Shown: positions 16,574 to 25,434 of the stretch, piece after piece
Position numbering within the stretch: position 1 is the first letter of the stretch
Layout of the letters: the number at the start of each line of letters is the position of its first letter
Assembly: GCF_900099805.1 (NCBI RefSeq)
Contig: NZ_FNDR01000001.1
Span: 124,001 to 188,000 of the forward strand
Direction of reading: 5' to 3'
Length of the DNA: 64,000 bases
From: Variovorax sp. OV700
Lineage (GTDB): Bacteria > Pseudomonadota > Gammaproteobacteria > Burkholderiales > Burkholderiaceae_C
Program-made: the position numbers and the translations under genes
The notes under the pieces: generated by a model
Database searches by the model: none
What the model was told of the DNA's origin: nothing
Seen by the model: only the letters and a program-made list of their open reading frames with translations

Positions 16574-17536
16574 TCAGGGCTGAAGCCCAGGGGGAACCGC
16601 GGTATTGCCAATGTTCGACCCTACCGAGGTGTATGCGTTGGGCCCTGCGCGCTGCGCCATCGCGTCCAGAATGCGCGTCGCCAGTTCGGGCACCAATGGA
16701 TCCGGCGCTTGGCCGGCCAGCGTCGCCATACCCAGGCAGTAGTCGATGCGAGGCCGAAATGGGCGGCAGACGACGCCCATGTCCTGGCACAGATGCGCGA
16801 AGAGGCCATTCACGATGGAGACGCCCAGCCCTTGAGCAACGAAGCGGCAAGCCATCTCGACGGAATGCACCTCGGCGCGGATCTGCGGCATCATCCGCTC
16901 TTGCCGGAAAGCGTGGTCGATTTGCTGGCGCAGGGAGCGCTGGCGCCCCAGCAGAACGAGATCGATATCGATCAGATCGGCACTGGCGACTGTCTTCAGG
17001 GCTTGCAGAGGGTGCCCGGCCGGCATGACGCAGACCGCCTCGGTGGCCAATTCGAGCAGCATGGTCAGGCCCGTGTTGATCGCCGGCGATCTCACCAGCG
17101 CCAGATCGACCTCGCGGCTCAAGAGAGCGACCTCGCCGTTCTCATAGCTTCCAGCCAGCACTTCCAGCGCCACGCCGGGGTGATCGTCGAGAAAGGCCTC
17201 GGCCACGCCCGGCATGACCGCTTGCGCAACCGTGCTGGGCACCTGCACCCGCAACAGCGTTCGGCGACGCCCGCCCAGCCGCAGCTGGTTCACGTGGCGA
17301 TGCAGCGACGCCGCGCCCAACACCATGTTCTGTACGTCCGGCAGCAGAATTTCCGCCTGGTGGGTGGGATGCAGGCGTCCCTTGCGGCGCAGGAAAAGCG
17401 GCACTCCCAGGTCGTCCTCGAACTGGCTCAACAAGCGGCTGACGGCGGGCTGAGAGGTGCCTAGGCGCTGGGCCGCCTCGATGGTCGAGCCGGTGTTCAT
17501 GAAGGCGATGAACGCCTCGAGTTGTTTGAAATTCAT
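16574..17536 (-). CDS. LysR-family transcriptional regulator
   Basis: Complete LysR protein of 320 aa, with HTH MNFKQLEAFIAFMNTGSTIEAAQRLGTSQPAVSRLLSQFE-type sequence (helix-turn-helix residues about 18-40) followed by a periplasmic-binding-like effector domain. It is divergent from the dipeptide-type ABC operon beginning at 17783, and a dyad lies in the 246-bp gap, so it probably controls uptake and hydrolysis of that operon's substrate. It resembles regulators of opine/amino acid derivative transport (OccR/NocR branch), but this is weak. About 15 extra residues at the C-terminus are not typical. Confidence 0.9.
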   Translation of the reverse strand: MNFKQLEAFIAFMNTGSTIEAAQRLGTSQPAVSRLLSQFEDDLGVPLFLRRKGRLHPTHQAEILLPDVQNMVLGAASLHRHVNQLRLGGRRRTLLRVQVPSTVAQAVMPGVAEAFLDDHPGVALEVLAGSYENGEVALLSREVDLALVRSPAINTGLTMLLELATEAVCVMPAGHPLQALKTVASADLIDIDLVLLGRQRSLRQQIDHAFRQERMMPQIRAEVHSVEMACRFVAQGLGVSIVNGLFAHLCQDMGVVCRPFRPRIDYCLGMATLAGQAPDPLVPELATRILDAMAQRAGPNAYTSVGSNIGNTAVPPGLQP

Positions 17537-17666
17537 GGTGTTCTCTGGCTAGCGTTGGGGCGAAAGCCCGCGGGTTAACACCAAACTTCTCCAAATTCAC
17601 ATAGGTCGATACGGGCTCTGCATACCGTTGCCTGCTCTGCGCGATCACGGGATTATTCGGCCTGTC

Positions 17667-17690
17667 CGGATTTTGTCATTCATCAATCCG
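17667..17690. promoter_or_regulatory. Candidate LysR operator (CGGATT-N12-AATCCG)
   Basis: Perfect 6-bp inverted repeat with a 12-base spacer in the divergent region between the LysR gene (starts 17536) and the ABC operon (starts 17783). The position is right for an activator site upstream of the ABC promoter. The remainder of this 246-bp gap shows nothing clear. Confidence 0.4.
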
Positions 17691-17782
17691 ACATCACTAT
17701 CAGTTAATGCCGGCCACGACGGCAAGGAGAAATAAGAAATGCGCGCCATTCCCCGTCACGACGCCGGTCGCCGCGGCACGCC

Positions 17783-18757
17783 ATGACGGCGTTCATCATC
17801 CGACGGCTCTGCCAGAGCCTCGTGATCCTGGTAGTGACTTCGCTGATCGTCTTTGCCGGCGTGTACGCCATCGGCGATCCGATCGAGATCCTGGTGCCCG
17901 CTGATGCGTCACAGGCTGAAATCGCGCAGGCCGTCCAATCGCTGGGCCTGGATCTTCCGCTGCATGGGCAGTATCTGAAGTTCGTGGCCAACGCACTGCA
18001 GGGCGACCTGGGCAACTCGTTCGTTTTCAACCAGCCGGCCATCCAGCTGATCCTGCAGCGCTTGCCGGCCACGCTGGAACTGGCCTTCGTCGCGCTTCTG
18101 CTGGCGCTGCTGGTCGGCCTGCCGCTGGGCCTGGTTGCCGGCCTGAAGCCCGATTCGATTCTGGATCGCAGCATCATGACGGGCTCGATCCTCGGCTTCA
18201 GCCTGCCCAACTTCTGGCAGGGGATCATGCTGGTGCTGATCTTCTCGGTCACACTGGGCTGGCTGCCCTCCACGGGCCGCGGCGACACGGGCGAGATCCT
18301 GGGCGTGCACACCAGTCTGGCGTCCTGGGACGGCATACGCCACCTGATCCTGCCAGCGCTCAACCTGGCGCTGTTCAAGATCGCGCTGATCGTGCGCCTG
18401 ACCCGCAGTGGCGTGCGCGAGACCATGCCGCTGGACTATGTGAAGTTCGCGCGGGCCAAGGGGCTGCGCGAATCACGCGTGATCTACGTGCACGTGCTCA
18501 AGAACATCCTGATCCCGATCGTGACGGTCGTGGGCATGGAGTTCGGTTCGCTGATCGCCTTTGCCACCGTCACCGAAACCATTTTCGCCTGGCCGGGCGT
18601 GGGCAAGCTGATCATCGACAGCATCATGAAGCTGGACCGCCCCGTCGTGGTGGCCTACCTGCTGATCGTGGTCGCCATGTTCATCCTGCTCAACCTGCTG
18701 GTGGACATCATCTATTCCATCCTGGATCCCCGTGTCCGCGTGGGAGCCTCCGAATGA
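17783..18757 (+). CDS. ABC peptide/nickel-type importer, permease subunit 1 (DppB/OppB family)
   Basis: Inner-membrane permease of 324 aa. Six hydrophobic segments are visible, the first at residues 8-30 (FIIRRLCQSLVILVVTSLIVF). A periplasmic loop follows, and the BPD_transp_1 domain contains the EAA-type cytoplasmic loop (YVKFARAKGLRESRVIYVHVLKN) that contacts the ATPases. ATG 17783 is the first gene of a six-gene operon; the stop overlaps the next gene's start by 4 bp. The importer likely brings a peptide or other ester/amide-containing compound into the cytoplasm, given the hydrolase encoded at the operon end. Confidence 0.92.
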   Translation: MTAFIIRRLCQSLVILVVTSLIVFAGVYAIGDPIEILVPADASQAEIAQAVQSLGLDLPLHGQYLKFVANALQGDLGNSFVFNQPAIQLILQRLPATLELAFVALLLALLVGLPLGLVAGLKPDSILDRSIMTGSILGFSLPNFWQGIMLVLIFSVTLGWLPSTGRGDTGEILGVHTSLASWDGIRHLILPALNLALFKIALIVRLTRSGVRETMPLDYVKFARAKGLRESRVIYVHVLKNILIPIVTVVGMEFGSLIAFATVTETIFAWPGVGKLIIDSIMKLDRPVVVAYLLIVVAMFILLNLLVDIIYSILDPRVRVGASE

Positions 18758-19662
18758 ACATCCCTGTCTTCAAGAAGCTGGCGCCCAGCCGCAACACCAC
18801 CTTCGGCCAGGCGGTGCATGGCGTGCTCGATAGCCGCCCTGCCACCATTGCCGCGGTGATCTTCCTGGTGCTGGTCCTGGCGGCGATCCTCGCGCCATGG
18901 ATCGCGCCGCAGAATCCGTACGACCTAGCCGCCATCACCATTCTGGACGGCCGCATGCCTCCGGGCAGCCAGGGCGTGTACGGCGAGGTCTACTGGGTCG
19001 GCACCGACGCCCAGGGCCGCGACATGCTGTCGGCCATGATGTTTGGCCTCCGCACCAGCCTGAGCGTGGGTGTGCTCAGCGGTCTATTCGCGCTGGTCGT
19101 GGGCACGGTGCTGGGCCTGACGGCCGCGTACTTCGGCGGACGCGTCGACGCGCTGATCATGCGGCTGGTCGACCTGATGCTGGGCTTTCCCACCATCTTG
19201 GTGGCGCTGATGATGCTGGCCATCCTGGGACAGGGCGTGGGCAAGGTGATCCTGGCGCTGGTGGTGGTGCAGTGGGCCTACTTCGCCCGCGCCGTCCGTG
19301 CCACTGCCGTTGTCGAACGCCGCAAGGAATACATGGAAGCGGCGCTCTGCCTGGGCCTGAGCCACCGGCGCGCGCTTTTCTCCCAACTCCTGCCCAACTG
19401 TGTTCCGCCCGTCATCGTCATCGCGATGATCCAGACCGCCAACGCCATCTCGGCCGAGGCGACGCTCAGCTTCCTGGGCATCGGACTGCCCGTCACCGAG
19501 CCATCGCTGGGCCTGCTGATCGCCAACGGCTACCAGCAGATGCTGGCGGGGCTCTACTGGATCAGCGTGTTTCCCGGCGTGCTGCTGCTGGCCGTGGTCT
19601 TCACTATGAACATCGTGGGCGATCGCGTGCGCGAGGCTCTCAACCCGCGCCTGCAGAAATAG
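18754..19662 (+). CDS. ABC peptide/nickel-type importer, permease subunit 2 (DppC/OppC family)
   Basis: Second permease, 302 aa, with the OppC N-terminal segment (AAVIFLVLVLAAILAPWIAPQNPYDL) followed by the BPD_transp_1 domain and its EAA loop (RRKEYMEAALCLGLSHRRALFSQLLPN). Its ATG overlaps the stop of the first permease (ATGA), ensuring equal synthesis of the heterodimer. The gene is 9 bp upstream of the first ATPase gene. The periplasmic segment around DGRMPPGSQGVYGEVYW is the usual position of the family's variable insertion. Confidence 0.92.
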   Translation: MNIPVFKKLAPSRNTTFGQAVHGVLDSRPATIAAVIFLVLVLAAILAPWIAPQNPYDLAAITILDGRMPPGSQGVYGEVYWVGTDAQGRDMLSAMMFGLRTSLSVGVLSGLFALVVGTVLGLTAAYFGGRVDALIMRLVDLMLGFPTILVALMMLAILGQGVGKVILALVVVQWAYFARAVRATAVVERRKEYMEAALCLGLSHRRALFSQLLPNCVPPVIVIAMIQTANAISAEATLSFLGIGLPVTEPSLGLLIANGYQQMLAGLYWISVFPGVLLLAVVFTMNIVGDRVREALNPRLQK

Positions 19663-19671
19663 GAAGCCCCC

Positions 19672-20655
19672 GTGACTTCAACCACCCCTACGCTTTCGGT
19701 GCGCAATCTGCGCACCTGGTTCCACACACGGGCCGGCCTTGTGCGCGCCGTGGACGATGTCAGCTTCGATGTGCATCCCGGAGAAATCCTGGGTCTGGTC
19801 GGCGAATCGGGCTCGGGCAAATCCATCACCGGCTTTTCGATCCTGGGCCTGATCGATCCTCCGGGCCGCATCGACGGCGGCCAGATCCTGTTCAAGGGGA
19901 CCGACCTGGCCACCTTGTCCAAGGAGGAACTGCGGCAGCTGCGTGGCAACCGCATCGCCATGGTGTTCCAGGATCCGATGATGACCCTGAACCCGGTGTT
20001 CCGTATCGAAAGCCAGATGGTCGAGACCGTGCTCAGCCACGAGCGATGCAGCCGCAAGGCCGCCTGGAACCGCGCGCGCGACACGCTGGCTGCCGTTGGC
20101 ATTCCTTCGCCCGCAGAACGCATGAAGGCCTATCCGCACCAACTGTCAGGCGGGATGCGGCAGCGGGTGGCCATTGCGATCGCGATGCTGCACAAGCCCG
20201 ACCTGATCATTGCCGACGAGCCCACGACTGCGCTGGACGTGACGATCCAGGCCCAGATCCTCGCCGAAATGCAGAAGCTCTGCGCCGAGACCGGGACTGC
20301 CATGGTGTGGGTCAGCCACGATTTGGCGGTGGTCGCCGGTTTGGCGGATCGCGTATGCGTCATGTATGCCGGGCGCGTCGTCGAATCCGGTGAAACCGAC
20401 GACATCCTGGACCACCCGCGCCATCCCTACACCATCGGCCTCATCGGCTCGGTGCCCAGCAGCGATCGCAGCGGCGACCGGCTCTATCAGATTCCCGGCA
20501 TGGCACCTTCGCCGCTGGCGTTGCCGCAGGGCTGCGCTTTCAGCCCGCGTTGCGGACACGCCTCGGAGCGTTGTCGCGCCGAGCAACCGCCCCTGGACAC
20601 AGGCGGCGGCCGCAGCTACCGCTGCTTTCATCCCCAGCCAGGAGCCTTTCTGTGA
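19672..20655 (+). CDS. ABC importer ATPase subunit 1 (DppD/OppD family)
   Basis: Peptide-type ABC ATPase of 327 aa. Walker A is GESGSGKSI, the signature is LSGGMRQRVAIA, and Walker B is LIIADEPTTALD, with the downstream switch His in VWVSHD. The C-terminal oligopeptide/dipeptide extension carries the four-Cys iron-sulfur-type motif region (GCAFSPRCGHASERC). It starts at GTG 19672; the stop overlaps the GTG start of the second ATPase (GTGA). All catalytic motifs are intact. Confidence 0.93.
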   Translation: MTSTTPTLSVRNLRTWFHTRAGLVRAVDDVSFDVHPGEILGLVGESGSGKSITGFSILGLIDPPGRIDGGQILFKGTDLATLSKEELRQLRGNRIAMVFQDPMMTLNPVFRIESQMVETVLSHERCSRKAAWNRARDTLAAVGIPSPAERMKAYPHQLSGGMRQRVAIAIAMLHKPDLIIADEPTTALDVTIQAQILAEMQKLCAETGTAMVWVSHDLAVVAGLADRVCVMYAGRVVESGETDDILDHPRHPYTIGLIGSVPSSDRSGDRLYQIPGMAPSPLALPQGCAFSPRCGHASERCRAEQPPLDTGGGRSYRCFHPQPGAFL

Positions 20656-21671
20656 GCACGCCGATCCTGATGCAGGCCAACCAGGTGTCGCGCCTGTTCG
20701 TGAAGCGACCCGACTACGCCGAACGGCTCGCCGGACTGCTGGGCGCCAAGGTGGCCTCGCACACCGTCCACGCCGTCGACCGCGTCGACCTGACCATCCA
20801 CCAAGGCGAAGTCGTCGGCCTGGTGGGCGAGTCCGGCTGCGGCAAATCCACGCTGGGCCGGGTTCTGGCCGGCATCCTGCCCGCCTCCTCGGGCACGATC
20901 CAGACACCGGCAGGCGAGCTCGCCAGCCTCGCGGGCCAAGCCGCGCACGCGCAGCGCATGGCCACACAGATGATCTTCCAGGACCCGATGTCCTCGCTCA
21001 ATCCGCGCAAGCGGGTGCGCGACATCATCGGCGAGGCGCCGCTCGCCCACGGCATCGTCGCCCGGCGCGATTGCGAAGACTATGTGGTCGAGGTGATGCG
21101 GCGCGTGGGGCTCGATCCCGACTTCCGCAATCGCTTCCCGCACCAGTTCTCGGGCGGCCAACGCCAACGCGTGGGCATCGGCCGGGCGCTGGCCGTCAAG
21201 CCGAAATTCCTGATCTGCGACGAATCGATCGCCGCGCTGGATGTCTCCATCCAGGCGCAGATCCTGAACCTGTTCATGGACCTGCGCCACGACCTGGGGC
21301 TGACGTACCTGTTCATCAGCCACGACCTGGGTGTGGTGCAGCGCATCAGCGACCGCACGGTGATCATGTACCTGGGCCGCATTGTCGAGTCGGGTCCCAC
21401 CGCCGAGGTCTTCAAGGCTCCCCGCCATCCCTACACGCAAGCGCTGCTGGACGAGGTGCCGCGCCTGTCGAACCGGAAACGGCGCTTTCATGCGATCAAG
21501 GGCGAGATCCCTTCTCCGCTGAATCCGCCCGCGGGCTGCCATTTCCACCCGCGCTGTCCCCACGCCATGGACCGGTGCAAGACCGAGCAGCCGCTGCTGC
21601 GCGATCTCGGCGCAGGTCAACAGGCCGCGTGCCACCTCCTCGACAACGCGCCACGAAGCGCGAATCCATGA
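20652..21671 (+). CDS. ABC importer ATPase subunit 2 (DppF/OppF family)
   Basis: Partner ATPase of 339 aa, starting at GTG 20652 inside the preceding stop. Walker A is GESGCGKSTLG and the signature FSGGQRQRVGIG. Walker B is FLICDESIAALD, where the usual Asp-Glu-Pro is Asp-Glu-Ser, a small departure from the family. The C-terminal oligopeptide extension has the Cys cluster (GCHFHPRCPHAMDRC). A stretch near residues 15-30 (RPDYAERLAGLLG) is longer than in typical OppF. Its stop overlaps the ATG of the binding protein gene. Confidence 0.92.
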   Translation: MSTPILMQANQVSRLFVKRPDYAERLAGLLGAKVASHTVHAVDRVDLTIHQGEVVGLVGESGCGKSTLGRVLAGILPASSGTIQTPAGELASLAGQAAHAQRMATQMIFQDPMSSLNPRKRVRDIIGEAPLAHGIVARRDCEDYVVEVMRRVGLDPDFRNRFPHQFSGGQRQRVGIGRALAVKPKFLICDESIAALDVSIQAQILNLFMDLRHDLGLTYLFISHDLGVVQRISDRTVIMYLGRIVESGPTAEVFKAPRHPYTQALLDEVPRLSNRKRRFHAIKGEIPSPLNPPAGCHFHPRCPHAMDRCKTEQPLLRDLGAGQQAACHLLDNAPRSANP

Positions 21672-23275
21672 GCCATTCCATCGTGAAACCCACATCCATA
21701 CTGATCCGCAGCGCGCTGCACGCGGCGCTGGGGCTGGCGCTGCTGGCCTCGGCGGCCGCCTTCGCGCGGCCGCTGCTGACCATCGGCCACTCGAGCGAGC
21801 CGTCGTCGATGGATCCACTGTTCTCGCGGACTGGCAACAACCAAGCCGCCGCCGAGAACATCTTCGAGCGACTCGTCTCGAGTGACGAGAACATGCAGCT
21901 GCGTCCCGGCCTGGCCCTCTCCTGGCGCGTGCTGGAGCCCACGCTTTGGGAAATCCGGCTGCGCCCGGGCGTGCAGTTCCATGACGGCACGCAGTTCACC
22001 GCCGACGACGTGGTGTTCTCCTTGGACCGTGCGCCCAAGGTGCCCAACAGCCCGGCGCCTTTCACGGGGGCCGTGCGCACCATCGCCAGCATTCAGGTCG
22101 TGGATCCGCTGACCTTGCGCATTCGCACCAAGGAGCCCACGCCTGATTTGATGGAGCAGATCGGCCTTGTCTACATCGTGTCGCGCCACGCGGCGCAGGG
22201 AAAGCGCTCGGAGGATTTCAACTCGGGCGCGGCGACGGTCGGCACCGGCCCCTACAGGTTCAAGCGCTGGCAGCCCGGGGACAGCCTCGAGCTGGAACGC
22301 AACGAACGCTACTGGGGAGACCGGCCCGACTTCGATCGCGTGTTGATCCGCTACATCTCGAACGACGCGGCGCGCATCTCGGCGCTGCTGTCCGGCTCCG
22401 TCGACCTGATCGACAGCGTGCCGCCCACCGATACGAAGAACCTGAAGAACAAGCGGGGCTTCACGCTTTTCAGTTCACCGTCGGCGCGCCTCATCTACCT
22501 GGCGCTGGATTCAGCGCGCGACGTCACCCCTTTCGTCACTGATGCCCAGGGCAAGCCCATGCAGGTCAACCCGCTCAAGGACGTGCGCGTGCGCCAGGCG
22601 ATCTCGAAGATGTTCATGCGCGAGCCGATCACCACGCGTCTGCTCAGCGGCGCGGGCGTACCCGCCGGACAGATGGTCCCCGAGGGGCTGGGCGGCTACA
22701 CACCGGCGCTGCCGGCGCCGGCGTACGACCTCGCCGGTGCGCGCGCGCTGCTGGCCGAGGCGGGGTATCCGCAAGGCTTCGGGCTGACCATCCATTCGTC
22801 CAACGACCGGTTTGCCAGCGACAGCGACCTGGCACAGGCTCTCGCGCAGATGATGGCGCGCGCCGGGTTGCGCATCAACGGCGTGGTGACCCAGCCCTAC
22901 AACGTCTACGCGGGCGCCAGCGGCAAGCAGCAATACAGCGCCTTCATCTTTTCGTACGGCAACACCACGGGCGACTCCACCAACGGACTGACCAACGTGC
23001 TGGCCACCTACGACAAGGCCGCGGGAACCGGCGCTTTCAACCGCGCCCGCTACTCCAACCCGCAACTCGACCGCCTGTTGGCGCAAGCCGCAGTGGAGTT
23101 CGATCCCGCCGTCCGGAACACGCTCCTGCGCCAGGCGGCCGAGACGGGATTCAACGACGCCGGCATCGTGCCGCTGTATTTCCCGGTGGTGTTCTGGGCC
23201 GCGCGCGACGGCACGACCATTCGCGCCAACAAGCTCGAACGCACCTCCATGCTGTACATCCAGGAAGCAAAATGA
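21668..23275 (+). CDS. ABC importer periplasmic substrate-binding protein (DppA/OppA, SBP_bac_5)
   Basis: Solute-binding protein of 535 aa. It has a secretory leader (hydrophobic ALGLALLASAAAFA, probable cleavage after AFA) and the SBP_bac_5 fold: the SSEPSSMDPLFSRTGNN start, the LRPGVQFHDGTQFTADDVVFSLDR motif characteristic of the family, and the late YNVYAGASGKQQYSAFIFSYG segment. The ATG at 21668 overlaps the ATPase stop. It determines the specificity of the importer, but the ligand cannot be predicted. The stop overlaps the ATG of the hydrolase gene (ATGA), so receptor and hydrolase are translationally coupled. Confidence 0.92.
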   Translation: MSHSIVKPTSILIRSALHAALGLALLASAAAFARPLLTIGHSSEPSSMDPLFSRTGNNQAAAENIFERLVSSDENMQLRPGLALSWRVLEPTLWEIRLRPGVQFHDGTQFTADDVVFSLDRAPKVPNSPAPFTGAVRTIASIQVVDPLTLRIRTKEPTPDLMEQIGLVYIVSRHAAQGKRSEDFNSGAATVGTGPYRFKRWQPGDSLELERNERYWGDRPDFDRVLIRYISNDAARISALLSGSVDLIDSVPPTDTKNLKNKRGFTLFSSPSARLIYLALDSARDVTPFVTDAQGKPMQVNPLKDVRVRQAISKMFMREPITTRLLSGAGVPAGQMVPEGLGGYTPALPAPAYDLAGARALLAEAGYPQGFGLTIHSSNDRFASDSDLAQALAQMMARAGLRINGVVTQPYNVYAGASGKQQYSAFIFSYGNTTGDSTNGLTNVLATYDKAAGTGAFNRARYSNPQLDRLLAQAAVEFDPAVRNTLLRQAAETGFNDAGIVPLYFPVVFWAARDGTTIRANKLERTSMLYIQEAK

Positions 23276-25185
23276 TTCAGCCTGATGCAACGATCTCCCT
23301 TGCGCGCGACGTCCGTGTGCTGCAAGACCAGAGGGTGAGGATGCGCGACGGCGTGCACCTGGCCACCGACGTGCACCTGCCTGTCGGCTACCGTCCGGGC
23401 CTCGATGCGCCTCTGCCTGTCATTCTCGAACGCACGCCCTACGACAAGTCCGGCATCTCGCGCGCCGAGCAGATCGGCGACCGGCTCGGTGTACCCCGTC
23501 CGGAAGTGGCCCGGTACTTCGTCGAACATGGATTCGCGGTGGTGTACCAGGATTGCCGCGGACGCTACGGCTCCGAGGGCCACTTCATCAAGTACCTTGC
23601 CGAAGGGCCGGACGGCTTCGACACCCTGGGCTGGATCCTGGCGCAGCCCTGGTGCAATGGAAAGGTCGGCACGATGGGGCTGTCCTATGCGGCACACGCG
23701 CAGTTGGCGCTGGCCTGCCTGAACCCGCCGGGGCTGGCGTGCATGGTGCTGGACTCGGGCGGCTTTTCCAACGGCTACCAGTGCGGCATCCGGCAGTCCG
23801 GCGCGTTCGAGCTCAAGCAAGCCACATGGGCGTTCAAGCAAGCCAAGCTCAGTCCGGCCGCGCAGCAGGATCCGGTCACGCTGGCAGCGCTCGAAGCACA
23901 GGACATCCGCCAGTGGTTCTCGCGCATGCCGTGGCGGCCCGGCCACTCGCCGCTCTCGGCGGTGCCGGAATACGAGGACTACCTGTTCGAGCAATGGCGC
24001 GCGGACACCTTCGATGCTTCCTGGCGCCAGCTGGGCATCTACGCCGAGGGCTACTACGACGCCATTCCCGACATTCCCGTGGTGCTCATGTCGAGCTGGT
24101 ACGACGCCTATGTGAGAACGACGCTGGAAAACCATGCGGGCCTCACCGCCGGCCGGCAATCGCCCGTTCGCCTGATCCTGGGGCCGTGGCTGCACGGCGA
24201 CCGCAACACCACCCACAGTGGCGATGCGGAGTTCGGCCCCCGCGCCGCGTTCGACGGCAGCATCGCGTCCCATTGGCTGAGCTTCCGTCTGGCGTGGTTC
24301 CAGCGATGGCTGCAAGGACGCGCCCAGGACACCGTGGCCGATCCGGCCGTGCGGCTGTTCCTCATGGGTGGCGGCAGCGGCCGGCGCAACGCCGCGGGCC
24401 GGTTCGACCACGGCGGTGCCTGGGTGCAGGCGGACGCCTGGCCTGTGCCGCAAGCACGGCAAGCGGCCTACTACCTGCATGCAGACGGCAGCCTGATCGA
24501 CGCATTGCCGACCAGCGAAGGCGCGCAGATCCGGTATCAGTCGGACCCGCACCGTCCCGTGCCCACCATCGGCGGGTCGCTGACATCAGGCCAGCCCGTG
24601 TTCGCGGGCGGCGGCTTCGACCAACGCGAAGACGCGCGATTCTTCGGCGTACAGCAGCCCGGACTGCCGCTGGCGTCTCGCGATGACGTCGTGGTGTTCC
24701 AGACCGCGCCGCTCGAGCAGGACGTCGCGGTAGCGGGCCCGGTCACTGTCAGGCTGTTCATTTCCTCCGACTGCCCCGACACCGACTTCACCGCGAAGCT
24801 GATCGACGTCTATCCCCCGAGTGCCGACTACCCCGAGGGCTACGCCCTGAACCTGACGGACGGGATCTTCCGTTGCCGCTTCCATGCATCCTGGGAAAAA
24901 GCCAGCCTGCTCGAACCGCACAAGGTCTACGCGATCACCATCGAACCGTTTGCCACCTGCAATCTGTTCAAGCGGGGCCATCGCATCCGCCTCGACATCG
25001 CGAGCAGCAATTTTCCGAAGTACGACGTCAATCCCAACAGCGGCGAATCCGCCGCCGATGCACGCGAGAAGCGCGTGGCGTTGAACACCCTGCACCTGTC
25101 GCCAAGCCACCCCTCCAGCGTCACGCTGTGCGTCGCTGAACCACAGGCCCTGCTGCCGCTGCCAGCTGCCATGACCAGCAGCTAG
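23272..25185 (+). CDS. CocE/NonD-family alpha/beta hydrolase (X-Pro dipeptidyl-peptidase S15-like)
   Basis: Serine hydrolase of 637 aa in the CocE/NonD family, built as an N-terminal alpha/beta-hydrolase (S15) domain and a C-terminal jelly-roll domain (PepX_C). The catalytic triad is recognisable: nucleophile S138 in MGLSYAAHAQ, D278 in SSWYDAYV and H308 in GPWLHGD. The oxyanion Tyr-containing TPYDKSG motif is near residue 55. Characterised relatives cleave cocaine esters, glutaryl-7-ACA or X-Pro peptides. No signal peptide is seen, so it should act in the cytoplasm on the compound imported by the coupled ABC system. Confidence 0.92.
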   Translation: MIQPDATISLARDVRVLQDQRVRMRDGVHLATDVHLPVGYRPGLDAPLPVILERTPYDKSGISRAEQIGDRLGVPRPEVARYFVEHGFAVVYQDCRGRYGSEGHFIKYLAEGPDGFDTLGWILAQPWCNGKVGTMGLSYAAHAQLALACLNPPGLACMVLDSGGFSNGYQCGIRQSGAFELKQATWAFKQAKLSPAAQQDPVTLAALEAQDIRQWFSRMPWRPGHSPLSAVPEYEDYLFEQWRADTFDASWRQLGIYAEGYYDAIPDIPVVLMSSWYDAYVRTTLENHAGLTAGRQSPVRLILGPWLHGDRNTTHSGDAEFGPRAAFDGSIASHWLSFRLAWFQRWLQGRAQDTVADPAVRLFLMGGGSGRRNAAGRFDHGGAWVQADAWPVPQARQAAYYLHADGSLIDALPTSEGAQIRYQSDPHRPVPTIGGSLTSGQPVFAGGGFDQREDARFFGVQQPGLPLASRDDVVVFQTAPLEQDVAVAGPVTVRLFISSDCPDTDFTAKLIDVYPPSADYPEGYALNLTDGIFRCRFHASWEKASLLEPHKVYAITIEPFATCNLFKRGHRIRLDIASSNFPKYDVNPNSGESAADAREKRVALNTLHLSPSHPSSVTLCVAEPQALLPLPAAMTSS

Positions 25186-25215
25186 CCCTCCACCTCTTTG
25201 CCTTCGCACTGCCCA

Positions 25216-25258
25216 CCGCCTGCGCGCAATTCGCAGGCGGGCGGGACAACTTTTGTCC
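25216..25258 (+). terminator. Hairpin pair after the ABC-hydrolase operon
   Basis: Inverted repeat CCGCCTGCG (25216-25224) / CGCAGGCGG (25232-25240), a 9-bp GC-rich stem with a 7-base loop, located 31 bp after the hydrolase stop. A second small hairpin, GGACAA-CTT-TTGTCC (25244-25258), follows. There is no long T run, so termination efficiency is uncertain. The remaining 180 bp up to the porin contain no recognised element other than its ribosome binding site. Confidence 0.5.
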
Positions 25259-25434
25259 ATCGCTTTGCCATTGCCGCAGGAGTGCCTTGTGAAAAGTCCC
25301 TTGAGAACAAACCCAACTCGATTCAGCCATCCAAGCGGCAACCAGTCTGGCTCGCGCCGGTGGCCGCGCTGCGGGGACACCGTGCAGCGGCTGTGCCAGC
25401 GACGCCAGTTCAATATTTTTACGGAGTGAGGAAA

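Noticed and set aside
18897..20393. 498-codon frame across the ABC importer genes
   Set aside because: It is a shifted reading of the DppC and DppD genes, whose Walker and EAA motifs are intact in their own frames.
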